From NCBI GenBank assembly GCA_021807065.1, contig JAKAPO010000120.1:1-7275 (forward strand): 7,275 nucleotides of DNA, in the 5' to 3' direction. The notes beneath the pieces are model-generated. The model saw nothing but the letters and a program-made list of their open reading frames with translations. It made no database searches and had not been told where the DNA came from. Source of the DNA: a bacterium. Its GTDB lineage: Bacteria; Vulcanimicrobiota; Vulcanimicrobiia; Vulcanimicrobiales; Vulcanimicrobiaceae. Of this stretch, positions 1 to 6,639 are shown one piece after another. Position 1 is the first letter of the stretch, and every line of letters starts with the position of its first letter. A program made the position numbers and the translations under genes.

Positions 1-833
1 ACGTGCTCCGCGCGCTCGCCGCGGAACCACGTCCGCTGACGCCGCGCGTACTGCCGCGTCGCTCGGACGAGCGACGCGCGCAGTTCGGACGGCGTGCTCC
101 ATCCTCGGAGATATGCCAGGGCAAAGGGGTAACCAACGGCACTCGCAGCAGCCACCTCTTCACCGATCCGCTCGGCTTCCTCGACGAAGCCGGATGCCAG
201 CATCCCGTCGACGCGACGCTCGATGCGCGCGTCGACCTCCTCCGGTGACGCGTCGAGCACCGCATAGGCAAAAGCGATACCTCGCGACGGCAGCGTCGGT
301 ACGCCATCTCCACGGTCCTCCGCAATCTTCCCGGCAAGCGTGACCTCCAATCCGCGAACGACGCGATACGCGTCGCTCGGGCGAATGGCCGCAGCCCTTG
401 CCGGATCGCGCGCGGCAAGCCATCCGTGCAGCGCTTCCGGCGGATGCGTACGTACTTCGCGAGCGAGCCGTTCCCGCAAAACCGGATCGTATTGCGGCGC
501 AAGCTCCACCGCTCCGGCAAGGGCGCGTAAGTAGAACCCGGTTCCGCCCGCAACGATCACGCGCTTCCCTCGGGCTTCGATATCTTCTATCGCCTGCATC
601 GCATCGATCGCGTAGCGTGCGGCAGAGTATCGCTCCCGAGGATCGAGGAATGCGAAAAGATGATGCGGCACTGCGGCGAGCTGCTCTGCAGACGGCATCG
701 CGGTACCGATCGGCATACCGCGATAGACTTGCCGCGAATCTGCGCCGACGATCTCCGCATCGAATCCTCTCGCCAGCGCGATCGCCGCCTCGGTCTTTCC
801 CGACGCAGTCGGTCCGCCAAGGAGAAGTATCAT
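1..833 (-). CDS. miaA: tRNA dimethylallyltransferase MiaA (3' end cut by window edge)
   Basis: MiaA transfers the dimethylallyl group of DMAPP to N6 of A37 in tRNAs reading UNN codons, giving i6A, the substrate of MiaB. The first 277 codons are present and the C-terminus lies beyond the left edge (family members are usually about 300 residues). Visible motifs are the P-loop GGPTASGKT (residues 6-14), DSRQVYRG (32-39), VPHHL (55-59), the AGGTGFYLRAL block (95-105), SDAYRVVRGLEV (153-164) and the terminal RQYARRQRTWFR (260-271). The start is ATG at 833, 13 bases after the mutL stop. I see no strong Shine-Dalgarno sequence, so coupling to mutL translation is likely (inference). The usual GYKE/GYRQ-type segment reads GYPF at 234-237, a mild deviation. 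This frame is open to position 1 with no stop, so the gene looks intact. It is the last visible gene of the miaB-mutS-mutL-miaA series. Confidence 0.97.
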   Translation of the reverse strand, partial: MILLLGGPTASGKTEAAIALARGFDAEIVGADSRQVYRGMPIGTAMPSAEQLAAVPHHLFAFLDPRERYSAARYAIDAMQAIEDIEARGKRVIVAGGTGFYLRALAGAVELAPQYDPVLRERLAREVRTHPPEALHGWLAARDPARAAAIRPSDAYRVVRGLEVTLAGKIAEDRGDGVPTLPSRGIAFAYAVLDASPEEVDARIERRVDGMLASGFVEEAERIGEEVAAASAVGYPFALAYLRGWSTPSELRASLVRATRQYARRQRTWFRGERAEH

Positions 834-846
834 GCGAGTGTTGACG

Positions 847-2514
847 CTAACGTTTAAACATCTTGGCGAGGTCGTCTGACCCGAGGCGGATCATCGTTGG
901 ACGGCCGTGCGGGCAGTGCATCGGATTCTCACATCGCTGCAACCGCTCGACGAGAGAAGTCATCTCATCGAGCTCGAGCCTCTCGCCTGCAATGGTAACC
1001 GAATGGCACGCGAGGGAGGCCCAAATCCGCTCGCGTCCACGCAACTGCTTGCCGTCTTCGCTGAGGTCGTCGAGGAACGCTCGAAGATCGAAGGATCTCG
1101 TCCGAGTACTGAGGGGCGTCGCCACGATGCGGTAGGCGCACTCGCCGAACGGTTCGATCTCGAGACCCGCTTCGCGCAGAGTCTCGCGCACCCGCTCGAG
1201 CAACTCGCTCTGTGCGGCGTCCAACTCCACAACGACCGGCAGGAGCAGCGGTTCCCCAGACTCGCTGCCGCCCGCGCGCTGAGCGATCGCCTCGTAAGCG
1301 ATGCGCTCGTGCGCTGCATGCTGGTCGATGAGAAGCAGCGCCTCGCCGTCGCTCGCGAGGACGTAGGCCCGGGAGATCTGCCCGAGCACGCGCATCTGCG
1401 GCGCAGTCTCTTGCGCACGCGCAACTGCGGCGGCGTCGAAAAACGAGACCGCAGTTCCGGCTCGAGGCTCCGGCGGCGGCGCGCCTTTGGGCGAGATACT
1501 CTCCTGAAGGCGGCCAGCCGCGTGCGCGCGCAGCGTTGCCGAAATGCTCCGGCGCACGCCGTCCGCAACTTGTGCCGGATAGCGTAAGCGTATATCGCTC
1601 TTGGTTGGGTGTACGTTCGCGTCGATGCTCTCGGGGGGAAGATCGAGAAAGAGCACGCCGTAGGGATGGCGCCCGACCATCACGTACGTACTATAGCCGC
1701 CGCTCCATGCACCGGCCAACAGCGTAGTGCGCAGCAATCTGCCGTTGACGAAGAGTACCTGCATGCGCCTGTCGGGGCGATCGTGGCCGGGTGTGCTGAT
1801 GAAACCGGCAAGCTCGCCGCCGATGCTCGTGTCGGCATCCCCAAGCGGAATCAGTGCGCTCGCGGCTTCGCGCCCGAAAACCATCGCCAGCCGTTCCTGC
1901 CGGTCGCCGGTGGCAGGCATCACCCACACATCTCGACCGTCATGGCGCAGCGCGAAGGTGATGCGAGGATAGGCGAGCGCAAAAGTGGAGAGAAACGCCG
2001 AGATGCGACCGAACTCGCTGCTCGCGGCACGCAAATACTCGCGCCGGACAGGCAGTTCGGCAAAGATCGCGCTCGCGCGCACGCACGTGCCGACCGGCGC
2101 TGCCACCGGTTCGGGTGGTGCGCAGCGTTCGGCGTGCGCGGTGACGCGAGCGCCGATCTCTCGATCCGGCACGCGCGACGTGATCTCCAACTCTGAAACC
2201 GCTGCGATCGACGCCAAACCCTCGCCGCGAAATCCCAAAGTCGCGATCGATCCCAAATCTTCGGCCACAGAAATCTTGCTGGTCGCATGACGCCGCACCG
2301 CAAGCGTCAACTGCTCCGCCGGTATCCCCACGCCGTCATCCACGACTTCGATCAGCTCGGCGCCGCCGCGCTCGACGCTCACCGCGATTCGCGTAGCACC
2401 GGCGTCGACGGCGTTCTCGACCAGTTCTTTTACCACCGACGCAGGACGTTCGACGACTTCGCCAGCGGCGATCTGGCCGATCGTCACCCGGTCGAGCACG
2501 TGAATTTCAGCCAT
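847..2514 (-). CDS. mutL: DNA mismatch repair protein MutL with endonuclease motifs
   Basis: MutL is the ATPase that links MutS mismatch recognition to strand removal. The protein is 555 residues, somewhat short for the family because the linker (about 330-380) is brief. The N-terminal GHL ATPase shows the ATP/Mg motif with E30 and N34, DDGVGIP (59-65), RHATSKI (75-81), GFRGEGL (94-100) and a HPTK motif carrying the conserved lysine. The C-terminal domain has DQHA(x2)E(x4)E exactly (D397 to E408), ACHS (502-505) and CPHGRP (534-539), the metal-binding set of endonuclease-type MutL. The expected clamp-binding motif Q-x-x-L-x-P reads EPLLLP (421-426), with Glu for Gln. The start is ATG 2514, because the frame is open further upstream but only MAEIHVLDRV matches the family N-terminus. 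Start and mutS stop overlap in ATGGCTGA, suggesting translational coupling. Confidence 0.99.
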   Translation of the reverse strand: MAEIHVLDRVTIGQIAAGEVVERPASVVKELVENAVDAGATRIAVSVERGGAELIEVVDDGVGIPAEQLTLAVRRHATSKISVAEDLGSIATLGFRGEGLASIAAVSELEITSRVPDREIGARVTAHAERCAPPEPVAAPVGTCVRASAIFAELPVRREYLRAASSEFGRISAFLSTFALAYPRITFALRHDGRDVWVMPATGDRQERLAMVFGREAASALIPLGDADTSIGGELAGFISTPGHDRPDRRMQVLFVNGRLLRTTLLAGAWSGGYSTYVMVGRHPYGVLFLDLPPESIDANVHPTKSDIRLRYPAQVADGVRRSISATLRAHAAGRLQESISPKGAPPPEPRAGTAVSFFDAAAVARAQETAPQMRVLGQISRAYVLASDGEALLLIDQHAAHERIAYEAIAQRAGGSESGEPLLLPVVVELDAAQSELLERVRETLREAGLEIEPFGECAYRIVATPLSTRTRSFDLRAFLDDLSEDGKQLRGRERIWASLACHSVTIAGERLELDEMTSLVERLQRCENPMHCPHGRPTMIRLGSDDLAKMFKR

Positions 2515-4990
2515 CGCGGAGAAACGAGAGTTGCACTTCGGGCGCGGTCTCTTTACGCAGCTTCTTGCGCAGCGGAACCTGAACTTCGACGTCGGCGTTG
2601 CCCGAAAGCGCCTGCGCGACCTCACGCGCGCGCTCGATGACCGACTGCGGCAGACCCGCCATGTTCGCCACTTCGATCCCAAACGAGCGCGAAGAGCTGC
2701 CGGGCTGAACGCGATGCGAGAAGACCGGCGCCCCGTCTCGCGCGGTATTCTCGACCGCGGTGACGTGATAGTTCGCAACCAACGGCCAATGCTCGGCCAG
2801 CGCGCAGAGTTCGTGGAAATGCGTCGCAAAGAGCGCCATCGGGGCGCTCTCCTCGAATCCGAGTAGGTATTCGCAGATGGCCTGAGCGATCGCGAGCCCG
2901 TCGATGGTCCCGGTTCCGCGGCCGATTTCGTCGATCAGCAGCAGCGACCGCCGCGTGCAGCGGCGCAGGATCGCCGCAGCCTCGGTCATCTCCATGTAAA
3001 AGGTAGAGTGGCCTGCGGCGAGATCGTCGCCTGCACCGATACGGGTGAAGATCCTATCGACGAGGCCCAGCTCCATCGACTTCGCCGGTACGAACGAACC
3101 CATCTGCGCCATCACAACCAATAACCCGGCCTGGCGCAGGAACGTCGACTTGCCACCCATGTTCGGCCCGGTGAGGAGAATGAAGCGGTGGTCGCCCGAG
3201 CGTAGGCGCAGATCGTTGGGAACGAAGTTCGTAGCGAGGATTCTCTCCATCACCGGATGGCGCCCGTCCTCGATCGCGATCGCGCTCTCCTGTGTAAATC
3301 GCGGGCGCACGTAACCGCGCTCCGCCGCGCACTGCGCGAGAGCCCCGAGCACGTCCAACTCGGCAACCACGCGTGCCGCTCGGCGCAATGCGTCGCAACG
3401 CGCGGCAGTGCGCTCGCAGAGTTGTTCGTAAAGCTGCTGTTCGAGCCGCTCCTGACGCGTCTGCGCGGTCGCGATCGCAAGTTCCAGCTCCTTGAGCTCC
3501 GGCGTGACGTAGCGCTCGCCGGTCGTGAGCGTCTGCTTGCGAACGTAGTCGGCCGGGACGTTCCCGTTGTACGCGCGGCTGATCTCGATCGTATAGCCGA
3601 ACGCACTCGCATACTTCACTTTTAGCGATTTGATGCCGGTTCGTTCGCGCTCGCGCTCTTCGAGCTCTGAGAGCCGGGCCCGGGTGCCGGTGCGAAGACT
3701 GATACACTCGGCTAGCTCCGTGTTTGCCTCGGGTCGGATGATGCCGCCCGCCGTCGTCTGCATGGGCGGCTCGTCAACGAGGGTAGCACGCAAGTCCGCG
3801 AGCATCTCGTCGAAACCGGCAAGTTCTTGGGCGTACGCGGCGAGTCCCGTCGGGATCGTCGCCTGCAACGGAGCGAAGGTTTCGAGCGTGCGCCGCAGCG
3901 AGGCGAGATCGCGCGGCGTCGCGCGCCGGAATCGCAAACGCTGCGCGATGCGCTCGATATCGAAGCATTTTCGCAGCAGGTCTCGAAGCGCGTCGCGGCA
4001 CGAGTGTTCCCTCAGGAGCGTTGCTATCGCCTCTTGGCGCCGCTCGATGGCGTTCGCGTCCAGCAGCGGTGCGAGTATCCAGCGCGCCAACATGCGCGAT
4101 CCCATCGACGTCTCGCAGCAGTCGAGCGTTGCGAGCAGCGTCGCCCGTTGGTTCTCTCCCAGTGCCGAGATCAGCTCCAGGTTCTTGCGTGTCGGAGGAT
4201 CGAGGACGACGAAGCCGCCGACGCGATAGTAGTGGACCTCGAACGGTACCTCTTCGTGGGCGAGCGCCGTTCGCCGCACGAATGCAGCAAGCGCGTCGAA
4301 TGCCCGATGCATTGCCATCGACTCTTCACCAGAGAATCCCTCGGTTGCGCCCCGCTCGCGTCGTTCGACCAAGCCGATCCCCGGTGCAGCCACGCGCGCT
4401 CCCATCGCTTCGGCGGCAGTCGAGAGCAACGCCCGCGTGTCCGGCGGCAGATCCGCAACGACTTCCGCAGGTGCAACGCGTGCCATCTCCGCTAGCAACT
4501 CGTCGTACGCGCTCTCGTCGGAGAACGCTGTTGCGGCGCAAAGACCGGTCGAAATGTCGGCGTACGCGAGACCAAAGGCATCGCCCGCGTTGGCAACGGC
4601 TGCGAGATAGTTGTTTTGCTTCCCGTCGAGGAACTGTTCTTCGAGCAACGTGCCGGGCGTGACGACGCGCGTTACGTCGCGCCTCACGAGCTTGTTCGCC
4701 TGCGGAATCTCCAACTGATCGGCGAGCGCGACGACGAATCGCTGCTGAACGAGCTTTGCGAGGTATTGCGTCAGCGCGTGATGCGGAACGCCGGCCATCG
4801 CGACGCGTCTTCCCGCACCCGCCTCCTTGCTCGTTAGCGCGATCTGCAGCGCCCGTGCGATCGTCTCCGCATCCTCGCCGTACGCTTCGTAAAAATCTCC
4901 GACGCGCGAGAGCAGAATCGCCTCGGGATGCTTCGCCTTCATCCCAAAGTACTGCTCGAGCAGCGGAGAAAGCTTACGTGCCTCGCTCAC
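2507..4990 (-). CDS. mutS: DNA mismatch repair protein MutS
   Basis: MutS binds mismatches and small loops, then becomes an ATP-bound sliding clamp that recruits MutL. The 827-residue protein has the full MutS1 layout: mismatch-binding domain with the Phe-x-Glu wedge (F33, E35 in GDFYEAY), connector, lever and clamp (roughly 120-560), and the ABC-type ATPase. Walker A is TGPNMGGKST (607-616) and Walker B is LLLIDE ending at D687-E688, followed by ATHFHEL. The signature segment after Walker B reads GRGTGTIDG (690-698) where GRGTSTFDG or GRGTSTYDG is usual. The C-terminus ends QLSFLRDG, and QLSFL (820-824) looks like a sliding-clamp-binding motif similar to the one in Bacillus MutS. The start codon is GTG, preceded by AGGGTG seven bases upstream. 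No alternative upstream start exists. The gene overlaps mutL by 8 bases. Confidence 0.99.
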   Translation of the reverse strand: MSEARKLSPLLEQYFGMKAKHPEAILLSRVGDFYEAYGEDAETIARALQIALTSKEAGAGRRVAMAGVPHHALTQYLAKLVQQRFVVALADQLEIPQANKLVRRDVTRVVTPGTLLEEQFLDGKQNNYLAAVANAGDAFGLAYADISTGLCAATAFSDESAYDELLAEMARVAPAEVVADLPPDTRALLSTAAEAMGARVAAPGIGLVERRERGATEGFSGEESMAMHRAFDALAAFVRRTALAHEEVPFEVHYYRVGGFVVLDPPTRKNLELISALGENQRATLLATLDCCETSMGSRMLARWILAPLLDANAIERRQEAIATLLREHSCRDALRDLLRKCFDIERIAQRLRFRRATPRDLASLRRTLETFAPLQATIPTGLAAYAQELAGFDEMLADLRATLVDEPPMQTTAGGIIRPEANTELAECISLRTGTRARLSELEERERERTGIKSLKVKYASAFGYTIEISRAYNGNVPADYVRKQTLTTGERYVTPELKELELAIATAQTRQERLEQQLYEQLCERTAARCDALRRAARVVAELDVLGALAQCAAERGYVRPRFTQESAIAIEDGRHPVMERILATNFVPNDLRLRSGDHRFILLTGPNMGGKSTFLRQAGLLVVMAQMGSFVPAKSMELGLVDRIFTRIGAGDDLAAGHSTFYMEMTEAAAILRRCTRRSLLLIDEIGRGTGTIDGLAIAQAICEYLLGFEESAPMALFATHFHELCALAEHWPLVANYHVTAVENTARDGAPVFSHRVQPGSSSRSFGIEVANMAGLPQSVIERAREVAQALSGNADVEVQVPLRKKLRKETAPEVQLSFLRDG

Positions 4991-4996
4991 GTCTTT

Positions 4997-5027
4997 TCAC
5001 CCTGAGTTCGCCGAGGGAAGTGTTCTC
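4997..5027 (+). repeat. Palindromic repeat, copy 1 (degenerate, short form)
   Basis: It reads TCACCCTGAG, then TTCG, then CCGAGGGAAGTG. It matches copies 2 and 3 in the left arm (TCAYCC.GAG) and the right arm (CGAGGGAA.YG), but carries an extra T in the left arm. There is no inner GC-rich hairpin. It starts 32 bases before copy 2 and contains the probable mutS ribosome binding site on the opposite strand. Confidence 0.6.
4998..5003 (-). promoter_or_regulatory. Ribosome binding site of mutS
   Basis: Read on the minus strand this is AGGGTG, seven bases before the GTG start of mutS at 4990. The spacing is good and it supports the GTG start. It lies inside the first copy of the palindromic repeat: the repeat's TCACCCT, read backwards, is the AGGGTGA of the binding site. 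Confidence 0.6.
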
Positions 5028-5058
5028 GTCATCCCGAGCCTGTCGAGGGAATCGCATC
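5028..5058 (+). repeat. Palindromic repeat, copy 2 (short form)
   Basis: The left arm GTCATCCCGAGC and right arm GTCGAGGGAATCGCATC are separated by only CT. The arms are the same as those of the long copies, whose right arm continues GAAGCGCMTCAA. The arms pair as CCC/GGG with a tandem G-A/A-G mismatch followed by G-C. It starts 33 bases before copy 3. Confidence 0.75.
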
Positions 5059-5119
5059 TTGTTATCCCGAGCGAGCTAGGCGCTCGAGCGCCGAAGCGAC
5101 GTCGAGGGAAGCGCCTCAA
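5059..5119 (+). repeat. Palindromic repeat, copy 3 (long form, intergenic)
   Basis: This is a 61-base element running from TTGTTATCCCGAGCGAG to GTCGAGGGAAGCGCCTCAA. Between the arms is a perfect 14-base palindrome, GGCGCTCGAGCGCC (5079-5092), able to form a 5-bp stem with a TCGA loop. It matches the copy inside miaB closely at both ends, but in the opposite orientation. Its terminal TCAA, read on the minus strand, contains the TGA stop codon of miaB. No T-run follows the hairpin on either strand, so it is not a classical intrinsic terminator. Confidence 0.85.
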
Positions 5120-6606
5120 GACACTAAACCGACGAGATCCACAACCGGTTGTGAGACAACGTTTCCGATATCGCGATAGCGCTCCGCTCGCCGCACAATT
5201 GTCCCGGTGCAACCCCACACGTGCGCGGTTTCTATTGCGATGTCTAGCCAAGGTTCACGTGAATAGCGTACTTCGTCGTAATCGGCGGGCTTCGGTGCGA
5301 TCACGGTAACGTTATCCAGCGCCTTCGCGGCGAGCTTGCTCTGATCGCGTTTCGAAGGACCAACGATGAGCGCACGCACCGTGGTCCCCAATTTGCGTCG
5401 GTGATACGAAGTCGTGGCTTCGTTTTGCGCGTCGACCAAACGGCAAAAGCGATCCGCGGCAACATCGGCAGCAACTTGCTCCCAACGCGCCGCCGGCGTG
5501 CCGCGACGCTGCGAATAGATGAAGGTGAAGGCATTTGCGAACGTTCCAGAACGCACGAGATCGAGCGTCTGCTGGAAGTCCTCCTCCGTCTCGCCTGGAA
5601 AGCCCACGATGATGTCGGCGGTGATGGCCCAATCCGGGAGATAGCGTCTGATCCATGCAACGCGCTTTTCAAAGGCGGCGCGTGTATACTTCCGATTCAT
5701 TCGCCGCAGCACCGCGTCACTGCCCGATTGTAGCGGAAGGTGGATGCGCGGATTGAGTGCGTCGATCTCCGTAAACCCCGCGATCATCTCTTCGGTGAAA
5801 TCCTTGGGGTGTGGGCTAATAAAGGTCAGGCGTTCGGGCACGAGGTTTGATGCGCTTCCCTCGCTGTCGCGCGCGCGCTCGCGCGCACTTGCTCGGGATG
5901 ACAACGCGGTGTCGCCCGCTACTACCCGGACTAGTTCGCCGAAGTCGTTGCCGCTTGCGTCGCGCCAGGCGTTGACCGTCTGGCCGACCAGTATGAGTTC
6001 GCGAGCGCCGGCGGCGACATGCGAACGCGCCTCATAGGTAATCGCTTCAAGCGGCCGATGGTCGAAGCGGCCTCGCACCTGCGGCACGATGCAAAACGTA
6101 CAGTAATAGGAACAGCCGCGCTGCACGGTGACGAAGGCGCGTAGATGCGAGAAGGCGTCTGCAATGCCGTCAGCCGTCCCTCCGAGTGGCGCGGCGAGGA
6201 AATTCTCGCTTGCCAAAGCCTCGTCCGAGAAGGCGCCAAGGTCGTCATACTCGGGCTGCCACGCCGCGAGCCGGTCGCCGAGCTGCGCGAGTTCCTTGGT
6301 GCCGAACACGGCGTCGACGTGCGGCGCAAGGTGCTGCATACGATCGCGGTCCTGCTCGGCAAGACACCCGGTCACGACGAGACGCACCGCGGGATCGCGC
6401 TCCTTCAGCAACTTGAAATGGTGGATCCGGCCGTAGGCGCGGCGCTCGGCGTGGTCGCGCACCGTGCAGGTGTTGAGCACGACGACGTTCGCGTCTTCCG
6501 GACGTACTGCGATCGCATATCCCGCATCGACGGCGCGATCCACGATGTACTGCGAATCGGCCTCGTTCATCTGGCAGCCGAAGGTCTCGACGTAGATGCG
6601 CGGCAT
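5116..6606 (-). CDS. miaB: tRNA-2-methylthio-N6-dimethylallyladenosine synthase MiaB with in-frame repeat insertion
   Basis: MiaB is a radical-SAM methylthiotransferase that converts i6A37 of tRNA to ms2i6A37, acting after MiaA. The 496-residue protein has the N-terminal cluster cysteines C11 (in FGCQMNEADSQ, the MiaB-type signature), C47 and C81. The radical-SAM triad is C165, C169 and C172 (GCSYYCTFC), followed by SPHPKDF (264-270), HLPLQSGSD (289-297) and DIIVGFPGET (331-340). A TRAM domain starts near 402. Residues 235-253 are encoded by a copy of the palindromic repeat and have no counterpart in ordinary MiaB, where strand RLTF follows the preceding helix after a short loop. About 24 residues trail the TRAM domain, and the stop codon falls in another repeat copy. 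Start: ATG 6606 gives the usual MPRIYVETFGC; ATG 6615 would add MPP. The open frame continues upstream over der, but that part has no family similarity. Confidence 0.98.
   Translation of the reverse strand: MPRIYVETFGCQMNEADSQYIVDRAVDAGYAIAVRPEDANVVVLNTCTVRDHAERRAYGRIHHFKLLKERDPAVRLVVTGCLAEQDRDRMQHLAPHVDAVFGTKELAQLGDRLAAWQPEYDDLGAFSDEALASENFLAAPLGGTADGIADAFSHLRAFVTVQRGCSYYCTFCIVPQVRGRFDHRPLEAITYEARSHVAAGARELILVGQTVNAWRDASGNDFGELVRVVAGDTALSSRASARERARDSEGSASNLVPERLTFISPHPKDFTEEMIAGFTEIDALNPRIHLPLQSGSDAVLRRMNRKYTRAAFEKRVAWIRRYLPDWAITADIIVGFPGETEEDFQQTLDLVRSGTFANAFTFIYSQRRGTPAARWEQVAADVAADRFCRLVDAQNEATTSYHRRKLGTTVRALIVGPSKRDQSKLAAKALDNVTVIAPKPADYDEVRYSREPWLDIAIETAHVWGCTGTIVRRAERYRDIGNVVSQPVVDLVGLVS
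5847..5904 (-). repeat. Palindromic repeat, long form, inserted in frame inside miaB
   Basis: On the minus strand it begins TTGTCATCCCGAGCAAG and ends GCGAGGGAAGCGCATCAA, matching intergenic copy 3 (TTGTTATCCCGAGCGAG ... TCGAGGGAAGCGCCTCAA). The middle differs in sequence but is again a GC-rich inverted repeat (GCGCGC arms at 5873-5878 and 5881-5886 around two bases). It is 58 bases against 61, so the length difference is one codon. It encodes residues 235-253 of MiaB, LSSRASARERARDSEGSAS, and introduces no stop. Confidence 0.85.
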
Positions 6607-6614
6607 GGGCGGCA

Positions 6615-6630
6615 TTTCGCCCCGGCGAAA
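6615..6630. promoter_or_regulatory. 16-base inverted repeat in the miaB-der divergent junction
   Basis: TTTCGCC, two bases, GGCGAAA: a 7-base perfect inverted repeat. It fills most of the gap between the two divergent starts. On the plus strand it includes the AAA of the der Shine-Dalgarno. On the minus strand it ends at the A of the upstream miaB ATG. It could be an operator or a 5'-UTR hairpin on both transcripts; which one cannot be told from sequence. No convincing -10/-35 pair is visible for either gene. Confidence 0.5.
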
Positions 6631-6632
6631 GG
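6628..6632 (+). promoter_or_regulatory. Ribosome binding site of der
   Basis: AAAGG sits seven bases before the GTG at 6640. It supports this GTG rather than the in-frame GTG at 6658, which would leave too short an N-terminus before the first P-loop. Confidence 0.55.
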
Positions 6633-6634
6633 TT

Positions 6635-6639
6635 CCTCC
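6635..6639 (-). promoter_or_regulatory. Distant Shine-Dalgarno-like GGAGG upstream of miaB
   Basis: On the minus strand GGAGG is the best Shine-Dalgarno match near miaB, but it lies 19 bases before ATG 6615 and 28 before ATG 6606, with no start codon in frame between. The 16-base inverted repeat lies between it and the start. If that repeat folds, the effective spacing falls to a few bases. It may equally be chance. Confidence 0.35.

Noticed and set aside
560..575. CGAGGGAAGCGC in miaA, identical to part of the repeat's right arm
   Set aside because: It encodes the normal ARGKRVIVAGG segment of MiaA, there is no left arm nearby and no insertion in the protein, so it is coincidence.
907..1587. 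Open frame of 226 codons on the plus strand opposite mutL
   Set aside because: Antisense shadow of a well-supported mutL in GC-rich sequence; composition is Arg/Ala-rich and no family motif is seen.
2515..2829. Upstream extension of the mutL frame
   Set aside because: The extension overlaps mutS and is Arg/Ser-rich; MutL homology begins exactly at ATG 2514.
3630..4662. Several plus-strand open frames of about 200 codons opposite mutS
   Set aside because: They overlap one another and the confident mutS gene, with Arg/Ser-rich translations and no recognisable domain.
5060..5070. Possible -10 box (TAACAA, minus strand) upstream of mutS
   Set aside because: No matching -35 at suitable distance, and the bases belong to the repeat arm.
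5059..5119. Intrinsic terminator at the hairpin of repeat copy 3
   Set aside because: The stem is only 5 bp and no T-run follows it on either strand.
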